A stretch of DNA of 10,432 bases from an uncultured Eubacteriales bacterium (GTDB lineage Bacteria > Bacillota > Clostridia > Lachnospirales > Bianqueaceae), in contig ONYR01000254.1 in assembly GCA_900322165.1 (NCBI GenBank), positions 1 to 10,432 of the forward strand, read 5' to 3'. The translations under genes were made by a program, and so were the position numbers. The notes below the pieces were generated by a model. It was not told where the DNA came from and made no database searches. It saw only the letters and a list, made by a program, of their open reading frames with translations. Below, piece after piece: positions 1 through 6,476 of the stretch; the stretch's first letter is position 1; the number at the start of each line of letters is the position of its first letter.

Positions 1-12
1 ACGGAGGTATAT

Positions 13-1266
13 ATGAATACATTACGAATCATCAATATCGTGATCGGCATATTGTTCACGATATGCTACGCTTACCAGTTCTTCTACATTCCGATCCCGT
101 GGCTCTTCAAAAAGAAGCCCTCGGACAAGCCGGTGGTCCCGCATGACTTTGCGGTGCTGATCTGCGCCCGCAACGAGCGGACGGTTATCGGAGACCTCAT
201 CGAGTCGCTGAAGCACCAGACCTATCCTCAGGATAAGCTTCACATTTTCGTCATGGCTGACAACTGCACCGATGATACCGCAGCGATCGCCGAAAGCCTT
301 GGTGCCCGCGTCTACACCCGTTTTGACAAAACGCACGTCGGCAAAGGCTATGCGCTCGAGGTGTTGATGAGCTGCCTGAAGCGTGACTATCCTGCCGGAT
401 TCGACGGCTACTTTGTCTTTGATGCGGACAACATTCTCGAACCGGATTACATTGAACAGATGAACAAGACCTTTTGCGAAGGCCACGACATTATCACAAG
501 CTACCGCAACAGCAAGAATTACGGTGACAACTGGATCAGCGCCGGCTATGCGCTCTGGTTTTTGCGTGAAAGTCGATACCTGAACCTGCCCCGCTACCTT
601 CTCAAATCGAGCTGTGCGGTCTCCGGCACCGGATTCCTCTTCAGCCGCGAAGTCGCCAGAGACATCGGCTACTGGCCCTACCATCTCCTGACCGAGGATA
701 TCGAGTTCTCCATCAGCCAGATCACCCAAGGCCGCAAGATCGCGTTCTGCAAAGATGCCATGCTCTACGATGAGCAGCCTACCTCGTTCCGTCAGTCCTT
801 TAGACAGCGCATGCGCTGGTCAAAGGGCTTCCTGCAGGTCTTCCGTGCCTATGGAGCAAAGCTGCTTTCCGGAATGTTCCGCGGCAGCTTCCCGTGCTTT
901 GACATGACCATGACCATCATGCCCGCGTTCTTCCTTTCGACCGCTTCGATCATCCTCAATATCACGCTTGGTATCTGGGGCGCTTCGATCGGCGATGACG
1001 TGATGATCGCCTTCCGGTCCATCGGCGGCATGCTCCTGCAGATGTACAGCCTGCTATTCATCGTCGGTGTCATTACGACCATCACCGAGTGGAAGAACAT
1101 CCAGACAACGCCCGTGAAAAAGATCCTCTACACCTTCACGTTCCCGCTGTTCATGTTCACCTACATCCCGATTTCCTTCGCCGCGCTGTTTGTCAACACG
1201 AGCTGGAAACCGATCGCGCACACCGTTACCGCGCAAAAAGCCGGTCTGAAAATGCAATCGCATTAA
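13..1266 (+). CDS. Membrane-anchored family 2 glycosyltransferase
   Basis: The 417-residue protein probably transfers a sugar from a nucleotide sugar to a lipid or polysaccharide acceptor at the cytoplasmic membrane; donor and acceptor cannot be read from the sequence. An N-terminal hydrophobic helix (about residues 5-25) is followed by a GT-A domain. It shows the set of motifs found in processive-type GT2 enzymes: the nucleotide-binding stretch around MADNCTD (81-87), the DxD metal site in FDADN (D137, D139), SGTGFLF (204-210), the TED catalytic-base motif (227-229) and QRMRW (265-269), the QxxRW signature. Two or more membrane segments follow (about 300-320, 340-357 and 371-395). The ATG at 13 sits 5 bases after GGAGG. 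The gene stands alone on this strand and its upstream promoter is outside the window. The family call is firm. The QxxRW motif hints at a synthase-like role (exopolysaccharide or glycolipid), but that is inference. Confidence 0.9.
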   Translation: MNTLRIINIVIGILFTICYAYQFFYIPIPWLFKKKPSDKPVVPHDFAVLICARNERTVIGDLIESLKHQTYPQDKLHIFVMADNCTDDTAAIAESLGARVYTRFDKTHVGKGYALEVLMSCLKRDYPAGFDGYFVFDADNILEPDYIEQMNKTFCEGHDIITSYRNSKNYGDNWISAGYALWFLRESRYLNLPRYLLKSSCAVSGTGFLFSREVARDIGYWPYHLLTEDIEFSISQITQGRKIAFCKDAMLYDEQPTSFRQSFRQRMRWSKGFLQVFRAYGAKLLSGMFRGSFPCFDMTMTIMPAFFLSTASIILNITLGIWGASIGDDVMIAFRSIGGMLLQMYSLLFIVGVITTITEWKNIQTTPVKKILYTFTFPLFMFTYIPISFAALFVNTSWKPIAHTVTAQKAGLKMQSH

Positions 1267-1277
1267 CAAACCGGCTT
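1238..1277 (-). terminator. Hairpin terminator of the minus-strand block, overlapping the 3' end of the glycosyltransferase gene
   Basis: AAGCCGGT (1238-1245) pairs perfectly with ACCGGCTT (1270-1277). Inside, AATGC (1251-1255) pairs with GCATT (1260-1264) around a four-base loop. The two stems are separated by a symmetric 5/5 internal loop. Read on the minus strand, the outer stem runs directly into five Ts (complement of 1235-1239), as expected of an intrinsic terminator for the DUF1593 gene that stops at 1289. On the plus strand the following bases are not T-rich, so any termination there is weaker. The left arm lies inside the last codons of the glycosyltransferase gene. Confidence 0.7.
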
Positions 1278-1288
1278 CGTAAGCTCTC

Positions 1289-2827
1289 TTATTGAACGGT
1301 CACAATGATCTGCCTGTACTGTACCAGGCGGTAATGTCCTTGGGACTCCGCCTTGACAAGGACATGGATCACATCGCCCTTCGCACAGGACGCAGGCACG
1401 CTCACACGAAGCATCGCCTTAGCCTTGACGTCAGGGCTTTGATCCTCCTCCGCGGATATATCCGCGGATTTATCCGTGCACAGCTCGATTTCCGCATCCT
1501 TCGCATACTCACTGCTCGCGTCTTCGTACACGCAGGCGGTAAGGTTCACCTCGTAGGGATCGCGGCTCATCGCACTGACGTGGAACACCAAGTCCTCTCC
1601 CGGAAGCGCAGCACCATCCACTCCTTCAGCAACCTGCAAGGACGGAGCGTGCTCCGCTTCTTTTTTTCGCTCCGGATCCGCCCACGCGGCACGCGCAGCA
1701 AAATCCCGCTGGACCTCCGCAACATGCGGCCACATCGATTCGGTCTCCACCGTGTTTCCGTCCCGACCGGTAAACCGATCTTTCGAGACATCCCACATGT
1801 TCAGCCGCTCTCCCTTGGAGTTGACCTCGCCTTCCACACGGTGATACCGCCCGGCCATGCCGCCGAAGCTGAAATCCTCCAGCGTGCGGAATCCCCAGTT
1901 TAAAAGCGGGATAAAGGTCGGCGAATCGCCCTCGGAAAGGAAATCATATTGTTGCGGCTTCTCCGGAAGCAGCGTGGCCCCGAACCATTCGTTGACAATG
2001 TTCGGGTTCGATCCGAACTGGGCGTCCGGCCCTTCTCCCGGGTAGACCTGTCCGTCCATCCAGGTCGCGTACTGACTCACCAGCGCACTCTTTGAAGACA
2101 GCAGCTCCTCTTTCATAAACGACCCGCGCAGGCAGTCCTTGCTCTCGCTCTCCGGCATCACATACCACGGATAAGCGTAGCTCATCATCTGCAGCGTCTT
2201 GACAAACAGCATGTCCGGCCAGACCTCGGCGATGTAGGTGCGGTAGGTTTCATCCTGCTCCCCACAGGCGGTCAGCACCACTTTTTCACTGATCCGGCGG
2301 TGAAGCGCCTCCCACTCCGGCTTGTCCCGGTACTCGGTCTCGATATCCATCAGCGCCCGGGCGATCGTGTTGCATCCGCCCCAGACCTGAATGTAAAGCG
2401 GCCGCTCATCCTCTTTCAGAATGGCTTTCCGGATCAGCTCCGAGCCTTCGCTCGGCGCATCCATTTCCCCTTTGTAGCCGATATTGCCGACCTTGGTGAT
2501 CGACCGAAGATAATCCGGCGCCGGATAGCCCTCCGCCTGCTGCATCAGGTACGGGTAGTCCTTTTCGTAATCATCCAGCACTTCCCACATCCACGCATAG
2601 CCCGGCCAGCGGTACGGCTTATCATACTCTCCGGGCTCTTCTCCGGGGAACTCTCCTTCCATCGCGACATACGCTTTGTCGCATCCGGGGACTCCCAGCC
2701 AGTGGAACTTTGAGGAGGTCTGGACGATTCCCTCCAGATCGACCTCGTTGGCGTAAAAGAGAAAATGCCTCAGCGAATTGCGGTCATCGATCTCCGCGTC
2801 CTGCGTAACGATCGTACGAACTCTCAT
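1289..2827 (-). CDS. DUF1593 / Sde182-like protein with nucleoside-hydrolase-like N-terminal domain
   Basis: The 512-residue protein matches, by recognition, the DUF1593 family (Sde182-like), whose N-terminal domain has the nucleoside-hydrolase fold and whose C-terminal part is a beta-rich domain. The N-terminus carries VTQDAEIDD (residues 7-15), the place of the Asp-rich metal-binding loop of nucleoside hydrolases, then FYANEVDLEGIV (24-35). VWGGCNTIARAL (148-159) is a second family hallmark. Residues from about 395 to the end form the C-terminal domain. The family includes secreted proteins linked to polysaccharide binding, but substrate and activity are not established here. This copy has no signal peptide and is predicted cytosolic. 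The ATG at 2825-2827 follows GGAGG with a 7-base gap. It is the third gene of an apparent nrdD-lipoprotein-DUF1593 block, 56 bases after the lipoprotein gene, and is followed by a terminator. Codon use is unremarkable. Confidence 0.8.
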   Translation of the reverse strand: MRVRTIVTQDAEIDDRNSLRHFLFYANEVDLEGIVQTSSKFHWLGVPGCDKAYVAMEGEFPGEEPGEYDKPYRWPGYAWMWEVLDDYEKDYPYLMQQAEGYPAPDYLRSITKVGNIGYKGEMDAPSEGSELIRKAILKEDERPLYIQVWGGCNTIARALMDIETEYRDKPEWEALHRRISEKVVLTACGEQDETYRTYIAEVWPDMLFVKTLQMMSYAYPWYVMPESESKDCLRGSFMKEELLSSKSALVSQYATWMDGQVYPGEGPDAQFGSNPNIVNEWFGATLLPEKPQQYDFLSEGDSPTFIPLLNWGFRTLEDFSFGGMAGRYHRVEGEVNSKGERLNMWDVSKDRFTGRDGNTVETESMWPHVAEVQRDFAARAAWADPERKKEAEHAPSLQVAEGVDGAALPGEDLVFHVSAMSRDPYEVNLTACVYEDASSEYAKDAEIELCTDKSADISAEEDQSPDVKAKAMLRVSVPASCAKGDVIHVLVKAESQGHYRLVQYRQIIVTVQ

Positions 2828-2849
2828 GTGCGTTCCTCCTCAATTATGC

Positions 2850-2879
2850 CAAAGGGATCACCATCGGTGATCCTCTTTG
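2850..2879 (-). other. Intergenic stem-loop between the lipoprotein and DUF1593 genes
   Basis: CAAAG-GGATCACC (2850-2862) pairs with GGTGATCC-CTTTG (2866-2879) around the loop ATC, giving 13 base pairs with a single bulged T at 2874. It fills most of the 56-base gap between the lipoprotein stop and the ribosome binding site of the DUF1593 gene. On the minus strand it is not followed by a T run, so a classic terminator is unlikely. It could be a leaky terminator, an RNA processing or stability element, or a protein-binding palindrome. Confidence 0.6.
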
Positions 2880-2883
2880 AAAT

Positions 2884-4032
2884 TTACCAGATATGCGGAC
2901 TGACGCCCAGGCCGAAGCGCTGCTGATCGTAGGAATAATTCGTCAGTCCTACGTAGTATGCGTCCAGCTCTGAGAAGGTCTCAATGATATTGTCGGGGTC
3001 ATCGTAGACCATGTACATGATGTCCTCAGACCCGATCGAGACCAGGTAATCCATATATTCCTGCGTGATGTAGTTGTCCGTGTAATACAGATCCCGTGCC
3101 CCGAACAGGTGCAGGATCTCGTGTGCAAGCGTCGGAGCGCCCATCGAAAACCCATCGTGCCGCACATTGAACCAGACACCCTCGTATCCGACCTGCCCCT
3201 CGGTCAGACCGGAATAGTCAAACTGGAAGGCGAAGCTGTTTTCCTCTTCGTCGAGCGTCGTGTCAACATACCACATGTAGATAATATTGTCAGCATCGTA
3301 AGTCTCCAGCAGCGTTTCGGTCGGAATGTTCGTGACGAGCCAGTCGTAGATCTCTCCGTAGCGGGTGCTTGTGGCCCCATTCATCGGAATATCGAAATTC
3401 GCCACGTAGTAAAGATCCTTATTGTTGTACCAATCCCAGACGATCTCCGTCTGCGTTCCCCAGCTCGCACAGGTACTCTCGATCCACTCTGCGGCGGTCT
3501 TCAGATGATAATACAGCTCGCTGTAGGTCTGGAAGTCCGCGTCATCGTCAAAATTCCAGCTGTATCTTGTGTTGTTGACAAAGATCGAGACAAGGATCGT
3601 GCGGCCTTCGATCTCGCCCGCGGTGCCAAGGTTCGGATGATAGGTCTGCGTCGTTGTCGAAGACTCAGTCCAGGAGGAAGATTCCGAAGACTCCGTCCAG
3701 TTCGAGGACTCGCTCCACTCTGAGGACTCCGAATATTCCGAAGACTCGGAAGACTCCGCCCACGCGGAGGATTCGGACCATTCCGAGGATTCAGAAGACG
3801 ATTCGAACCATTCCGAGGATTCAGAAGAGGATTCGGACCACCAGACGGAGGACTCGGATGAAGATTCACTCCACCAGGACGACTCCGACGATTCAGTGTA
3901 GGATGAGCTCTCGCTGCGGGCATTGTCCGCGATGTATCTCAGCACCGCACTGACGCAGCCGGTCTGAAGCAAAAGGCTCAGGATCAGCGGGCAAAGGATC
4001 CATCTCAGAAAACGTTTCTTTGAAGGTTTCAT
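2884..4032 (-). CDS. Ser/Trp-repeat lipoprotein with metzincin-type zinc metallopeptidase domain
   Basis: The product (382 residues from the chosen start) is a predicted surface-anchored metallopeptidase. A basic N-terminus and a hydrophobic core (about 9-24) end in LQTGC, placing the lipidated Cys at residue 26; Gln at -3 is not the usual Leu, so the lipobox is atypical. Residues 40-128 are a low-complexity stalk rich in Ser and Glu with regular aromatics. The folded domain (about 145-382) contains HEILHLFGARD (304-314), an HExxHxxGxxD zinc site of the metzincin kind, and DIMYM (337-341), a plausible Met-turn. No exact peptidase family is recognised; immune-inhibitor-A-like or other HExxHxxGxxD families are candidates. 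The frame stays open to 4068, but that ATG overlaps nrdD and lacks a good ribosome site. The ATG at 4030-4032 follows GGAGG by 8 bases. It starts 19 bases after the nrdD stop, leaving no room for a terminator, so co-transcription is likely. The substrate is unknown. Confidence 0.8.
   Translation of the reverse strand: MKPSKKRFLRWILCPLILSLLLQTGCVSAVLRYIADNARSESSSYTESSESSWWSESSSESSVWWSESSSESSEWFESSSESSEWSESSAWAESSESSEYSESSEWSESSNWTESSESSSWTESSTTTQTYHPNLGTAGEIEGRTILVSIFVNNTRYSWNFDDDADFQTYSELYYHLKTAAEWIESTCASWGTQTEIVWDWYNNKDLYYVANFDIPMNGATSTRYGEIYDWLVTNIPTETLLETYDADNIIYMWYVDTTLDEEENSFAFQFDYSGLTEGQVGYEGVWFNVRHDGFSMGAPTLAHEILHLFGARDLYYTDNYITQEYMDYLVSIGSEDIMYMVYDDPDNIIETFSELDAYYVGLTNYSYDQQRFGLGVSPHIW
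3649..3915 (-). repeat. Coding repeat region: aromatic-x-Glu-Ser-Ser units
   Basis: This stretch encodes residues 40-128 of the lipoprotein. Ten units of the form aromatic-x-E-S-S can be read in order: YTESS, WSESS, WSESS, WFESS, WSESS, WAESS, YSESS, WSESS, WTESS, WTESS, most followed by one or more further Ser or Glu residues. At the DNA level the units are near-repeats with varied Ser codons, so the pattern looks held by protein-level selection rather than by very recent slippage. It most likely forms an extended stalk across the cell wall. Confidence 0.85.
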
Positions 4033-4051
4033 GGTCGTTGCCTCCGATTGA

Positions 4052-6238
4052 TTAAAGATGAAGGACACGCTCCTTGATCTCCTGCGTGCGGCCCTGGTTC
4101 CAGTACTGGGTACCGATGTAACCGCAGGTGCGGCGCGCTACGTTCATTTTGGACTGATCACGGTTGTGGCAGTTCGGGCACTCCCAGACGAGCTTGCCGT
4201 CATCGTCGGTCACGATCTGGATCTCCCCGTCGTAACCGCAGACCTGGCAGTAATCGCTCTTGGTGTTAAGCTCGGCGTACATGATGTTGTTGTAAATGTA
4301 CTTCATGACCTCGAGCACTGCGTCGATATTGCTCTGCATGTTCGGGACCTCGACGTAGCTGATCGCGCCGCCGGGCGAAAGCTTCTGGAACTCACTCTCG
4401 AGCTTCAGCTTATCGAACGCGTTGATCTCCTCGGTGACATGAACATGGTAGGAGTTGGTGATATAGTTGCGGTCCGTGACGCCCGGGATGATGCCGAAGC
4501 GCTTCTGGAGCGACTTCGCGAACTTGTAGGTCGTAGACTCGAGCGGGGTTCCGTAGAGCGAATAGTGGATGTTCTCCGCTTTCCGCCACTTCATGCAGGC
4601 ATCGTTCAGCGCCTGCATCACGCGCAGACCGAACTCCTTGCCGGCCTCCTCGGTGAGTTTATGACCGGTGACCTCGTAGACACACTCCCACAGGCCGGCA
4701 TAGCCAAGCGACAGCGTGGAATAACCGCCGAAGAGCAGCTTATCGATCGGCTCGCCCTTCTTGAGGCGTGCGAGCGCACCGTGCTGCCAGAGGATCGGTG
4801 CGGCGTCAGACAAGGTGCCGAGAAGACGCTTGTGACGGCACTGCAGTGCACGGTGGCACAGCTCGAGGCGCTCGTCAAGGACTTCCCAGAAACGCTTCTC
4901 GGAGCGTCCGTCCTGGCAGGCCGTGCAGGCCACGTCGACAAGGTTGATCGTGACAACGCCCTGGTTGAAGCGGCCGTAGTACTTCGGCTTGCCGTTTTCA
5001 TCAACATAAGGAGTCAGGAAGGAACGGCAGCCCATGCAGGTGTAGCACTGGCCTTCCCCGTTGTCATCGATCTTCAGTTCCTTCATGATCTTTTCGGAAA
5101 TGTAATCCGGAACAAGGCGGCGGGCCGTGCACTTTGCTGCGAGTTCGGTCAGATACCAGTATTTCGTGCCCTCTTCGATATTGTCGGGTTCAAGCACATA
5201 GATCAGCTTCGGGAACGCAGGGGTGACCCACACGCCGGCTTCGTTCTTGACGCCTTCGTAGCGCTGCAGGAGCACTTCTTCGATAATGACTGCCAGATCG
5301 GCCTTCTCCTGCTCGCTTCTCGCCTCGTTCAGGTACATGAAGAAGGTGATGAACGGAGCCTGACCGTTGGTTGTCATGAGCGTGACGACCTGATACTGCA
5401 GGGTCTGCACGCCGCGGTTGATCTCCTGGCGGAGACGGTTCTCGACGATCTTGTGAAGCACTTCCTCGCTCGGCTGCGTGCCGGCAAGGGCAAACTCTTC
5501 GAGGACGCTCTCGCGGATCTTCTCACGGCTGACCTGCACGAACGGTGCCAGGTGCGTCAGGCTGATGGACTGACCGCCGTACTGGTTCGAAGCGACCTGC
5601 GCGATGATCTGTGTTGCGATGTTGCAGGCGGTCGAGAAGCTGTGCGGCTTTTCGATCATGGTACCGCTGATGACGGTGCCGTTCTGCAGCATATCCTCGA
5701 GGTTGACAAGGTCGCAGTTGTGCATGTGCTGTGCATAGTAATCGCTGTCGTGGAAGTGGATGATGCCTGCGCGGTGCGCCTCGACGATATCCCTCGGCAG
5801 CAGTACGCGCTCAGTCAGGTCACGGCTGATCTCACCGGCCATATAGTCGCGCTGCACACTGTTGACGGTGGGGTTTTTATTGGAATTCTCCTGCTTGACC
5901 TCTTCGTTGTTGCACTCGATGAGGGAGAGGATCTTGTCATCGGTCGTGTTGGTCGCACGCTGAATGTTGCGCGTGTAGCGGTAACGAATGTAGCGCTTCG
6001 CGGTCTCGTAGGCGCCGTGGCGCATCAGCTGCGTCTCGACAAGCTCCTGGATCTCCTCGACGCTGAGCGCGCGCGGGATCTCATTGCAGTAGTTTTCAAT
6101 AATGGCAGCGATCGCGACGATCTGTTCGTGGATCAGCTCCGGCTTTCCGTCCGTCGCAAGGTTCGCCTTTTCGATCGCGGCCTCGATCTTTTGTTTGTTA
6201 AAGGTCTCTTCCGCTCCGTTTCGCTTAATGATCTTCAT
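4052..6238 (-). CDS. nrdD: Anaerobic (class III) ribonucleoside-triphosphate reductase
   Basis: The enzyme reduces ribonucleotides to deoxyribonucleotides in the cytoplasm without oxygen, using a glycyl radical made by the radical-SAM activase NrdG. The 728-residue length is normal. An ATP-cone allosteric domain occupies about residues 1-90 (starts KIIKRNGAEETF). In the catalytic barrel, HNCDLVNL holds C175 and CMGCRSF holds C404, the likely active-site cysteines, and N432 in TINLVD matches the conserved Asn. The C-terminus has a four-Cys zinc site (C664, C667, C687, C690) and the glycyl-radical motif RTCGYIG, with G706 the radical glycine. No key residue is missing. The ATG at 6236-6238 follows GAGGAG by 8 bases. 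A strong promoter and a probable NrdR box lie upstream. Unusually, nrdG is not the next gene; a lipoprotein gene is. The activase must be encoded elsewhere. Confidence 0.97.
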   Translation of the reverse strand: MKIIKRNGAEETFNKQKIEAAIEKANLATDGKPELIHEQIVAIAAIIENYCNEIPRALSVEEIQELVETQLMRHGAYETAKRYIRYRYTRNIQRATNTTDDKILSLIECNNEEVKQENSNKNPTVNSVQRDYMAGEISRDLTERVLLPRDIVEAHRAGIIHFHDSDYYAQHMHNCDLVNLEDMLQNGTVISGTMIEKPHSFSTACNIATQIIAQVASNQYGGQSISLTHLAPFVQVSREKIRESVLEEFALAGTQPSEEVLHKIVENRLRQEINRGVQTLQYQVVTLMTTNGQAPFITFFMYLNEARSEQEKADLAVIIEEVLLQRYEGVKNEAGVWVTPAFPKLIYVLEPDNIEEGTKYWYLTELAAKCTARRLVPDYISEKIMKELKIDDNGEGQCYTCMGCRSFLTPYVDENGKPKYYGRFNQGVVTINLVDVACTACQDGRSEKRFWEVLDERLELCHRALQCRHKRLLGTLSDAAPILWQHGALARLKKGEPIDKLLFGGYSTLSLGYAGLWECVYEVTGHKLTEEAGKEFGLRVMQALNDACMKWRKAENIHYSLYGTPLESTTYKFAKSLQKRFGIIPGVTDRNYITNSYHVHVTEEINAFDKLKLESEFQKLSPGGAISYVEVPNMQSNIDAVLEVMKYIYNNIMYAELNTKSDYCQVCGYDGEIQIVTDDDGKLVWECPNCHNRDQSKMNVARRTCGYIGTQYWNQGRTQEIKERVLHL

Positions 6239-6291
6239 GGGTCTTTCTCCTCACCGATACATATATATATTTTTTATTCAGACAAACGAAT

Positions 6292-6307
6292 GCGCCCACC
6301 AAGGCGC
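6292..6307 (-). other. Short hairpin at the predicted 5' end of the nrdD transcript
   Basis: GCGCC (6292-6296) pairs with GGCGC (6303-6307) around a six-base loop. With the start of transcription expected near 6311, this small stem would lie at the very 5' end of an about 70-base leader, which continues through an AT-rich stretch (6261-6278) to the ribosome binding site. A role in mRNA stability is possible; I see no recognised riboswitch in the leader. Confidence 0.4.
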
Positions 6308-6317
6308 GATTAGAAAC

Positions 6318-6345
6318 ATTATACCAGACGTGCAGGTAAAGTCAA
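6318..6345 (-). promoter_or_regulatory. Sigma-A type promoter of nrdD
   Basis: Read on the minus strand, TTGACT (6340-6345) and a perfect TATAAT (6318-6323) are separated by 16 bases. The -10 box is preceded by TGG, giving an extended -10 (TGn). This is the best promoter in the window. It should start transcription near 6311 and drive nrdD and, with no terminator in the gaps, probably the two genes after it. Confidence 0.8.
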
Positions 6346-6383
6346 GACAAAAATCGTTTATTTTGTTGCCTGCGTAAATAAGC

Positions 6384-6401
6384 ACCACAAGATGTTGTGG
6401 T
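6384..6401. promoter_or_regulatory. Probable NrdR box upstream of nrdD
   Basis: ACCACAAGATGTTGTGGT has 7-base arms (ACCACAA/TTGTGGT) about a four-base centre. Against the NrdR consensus acaCwAtATaTwGtgt it matches 12 of 16 positions, including every strongly conserved base. NrdR is the ATP/dATP-sensing repressor of ribonucleotide reductase genes. The box is 38 bases upstream of the -35 hexamer. NrdR sites usually occur in pairs about 31-32 bases apart; at that spacing, 6352-6369 keeps only one recognisable half-site (TTTTGTTG), so the pair is degenerate at best. Assignment rests on the motif and on its place before nrdD. Confidence 0.65.
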
Positions 6402-6476
6402 TTTGCCAGACTTTTAACACAGTCTCGCTTTCCCCTCATCCTGTGGTGTTTTCTGATTTTTCTTCAAACTTTAAAC

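Noticed and set aside
22..729. A 235-codon open frame on the minus strand opposite the glycosyltransferase
   Set aside because: It mirrors the coding strand's codon bias, has no family resemblance, and the plus-strand gene has clear catalytic motifs and a ribosome site.
3649..3915. A CRISPR-like or other non-coding repeat array
   Set aside because: The periodicity is that of codons for a Ser/Glu/Trp-rich protein segment. There are no constant repeats with unique spacers.
4033..4068. An upstream start adding 12 residues to the lipoprotein
   Set aside because: It overlaps the end of nrdD, lacks a good ribosome site and would put a non-leader stretch before the signal peptide. The ATG at 4030-4032 has GGAGG at the right distance.
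4058..6313. A 751-codon open frame on the plus strand opposite nrdD
   Set aside because: nrdD on the minus strand is certain from its motifs. The opposite frame gives a low-complexity product rich in Leu, Val, Asp and Arg with no recognisable domain, as is common opposite a strongly codon-biased gene.
6418..6445. A possible terminator after cls (CACAG at 6418-6422 with CTGTG at 6441-6445)
   Set aside because: The stem is only five pairs around an 18-base loop, with no convincing T tract, so it is too weak to annotate.
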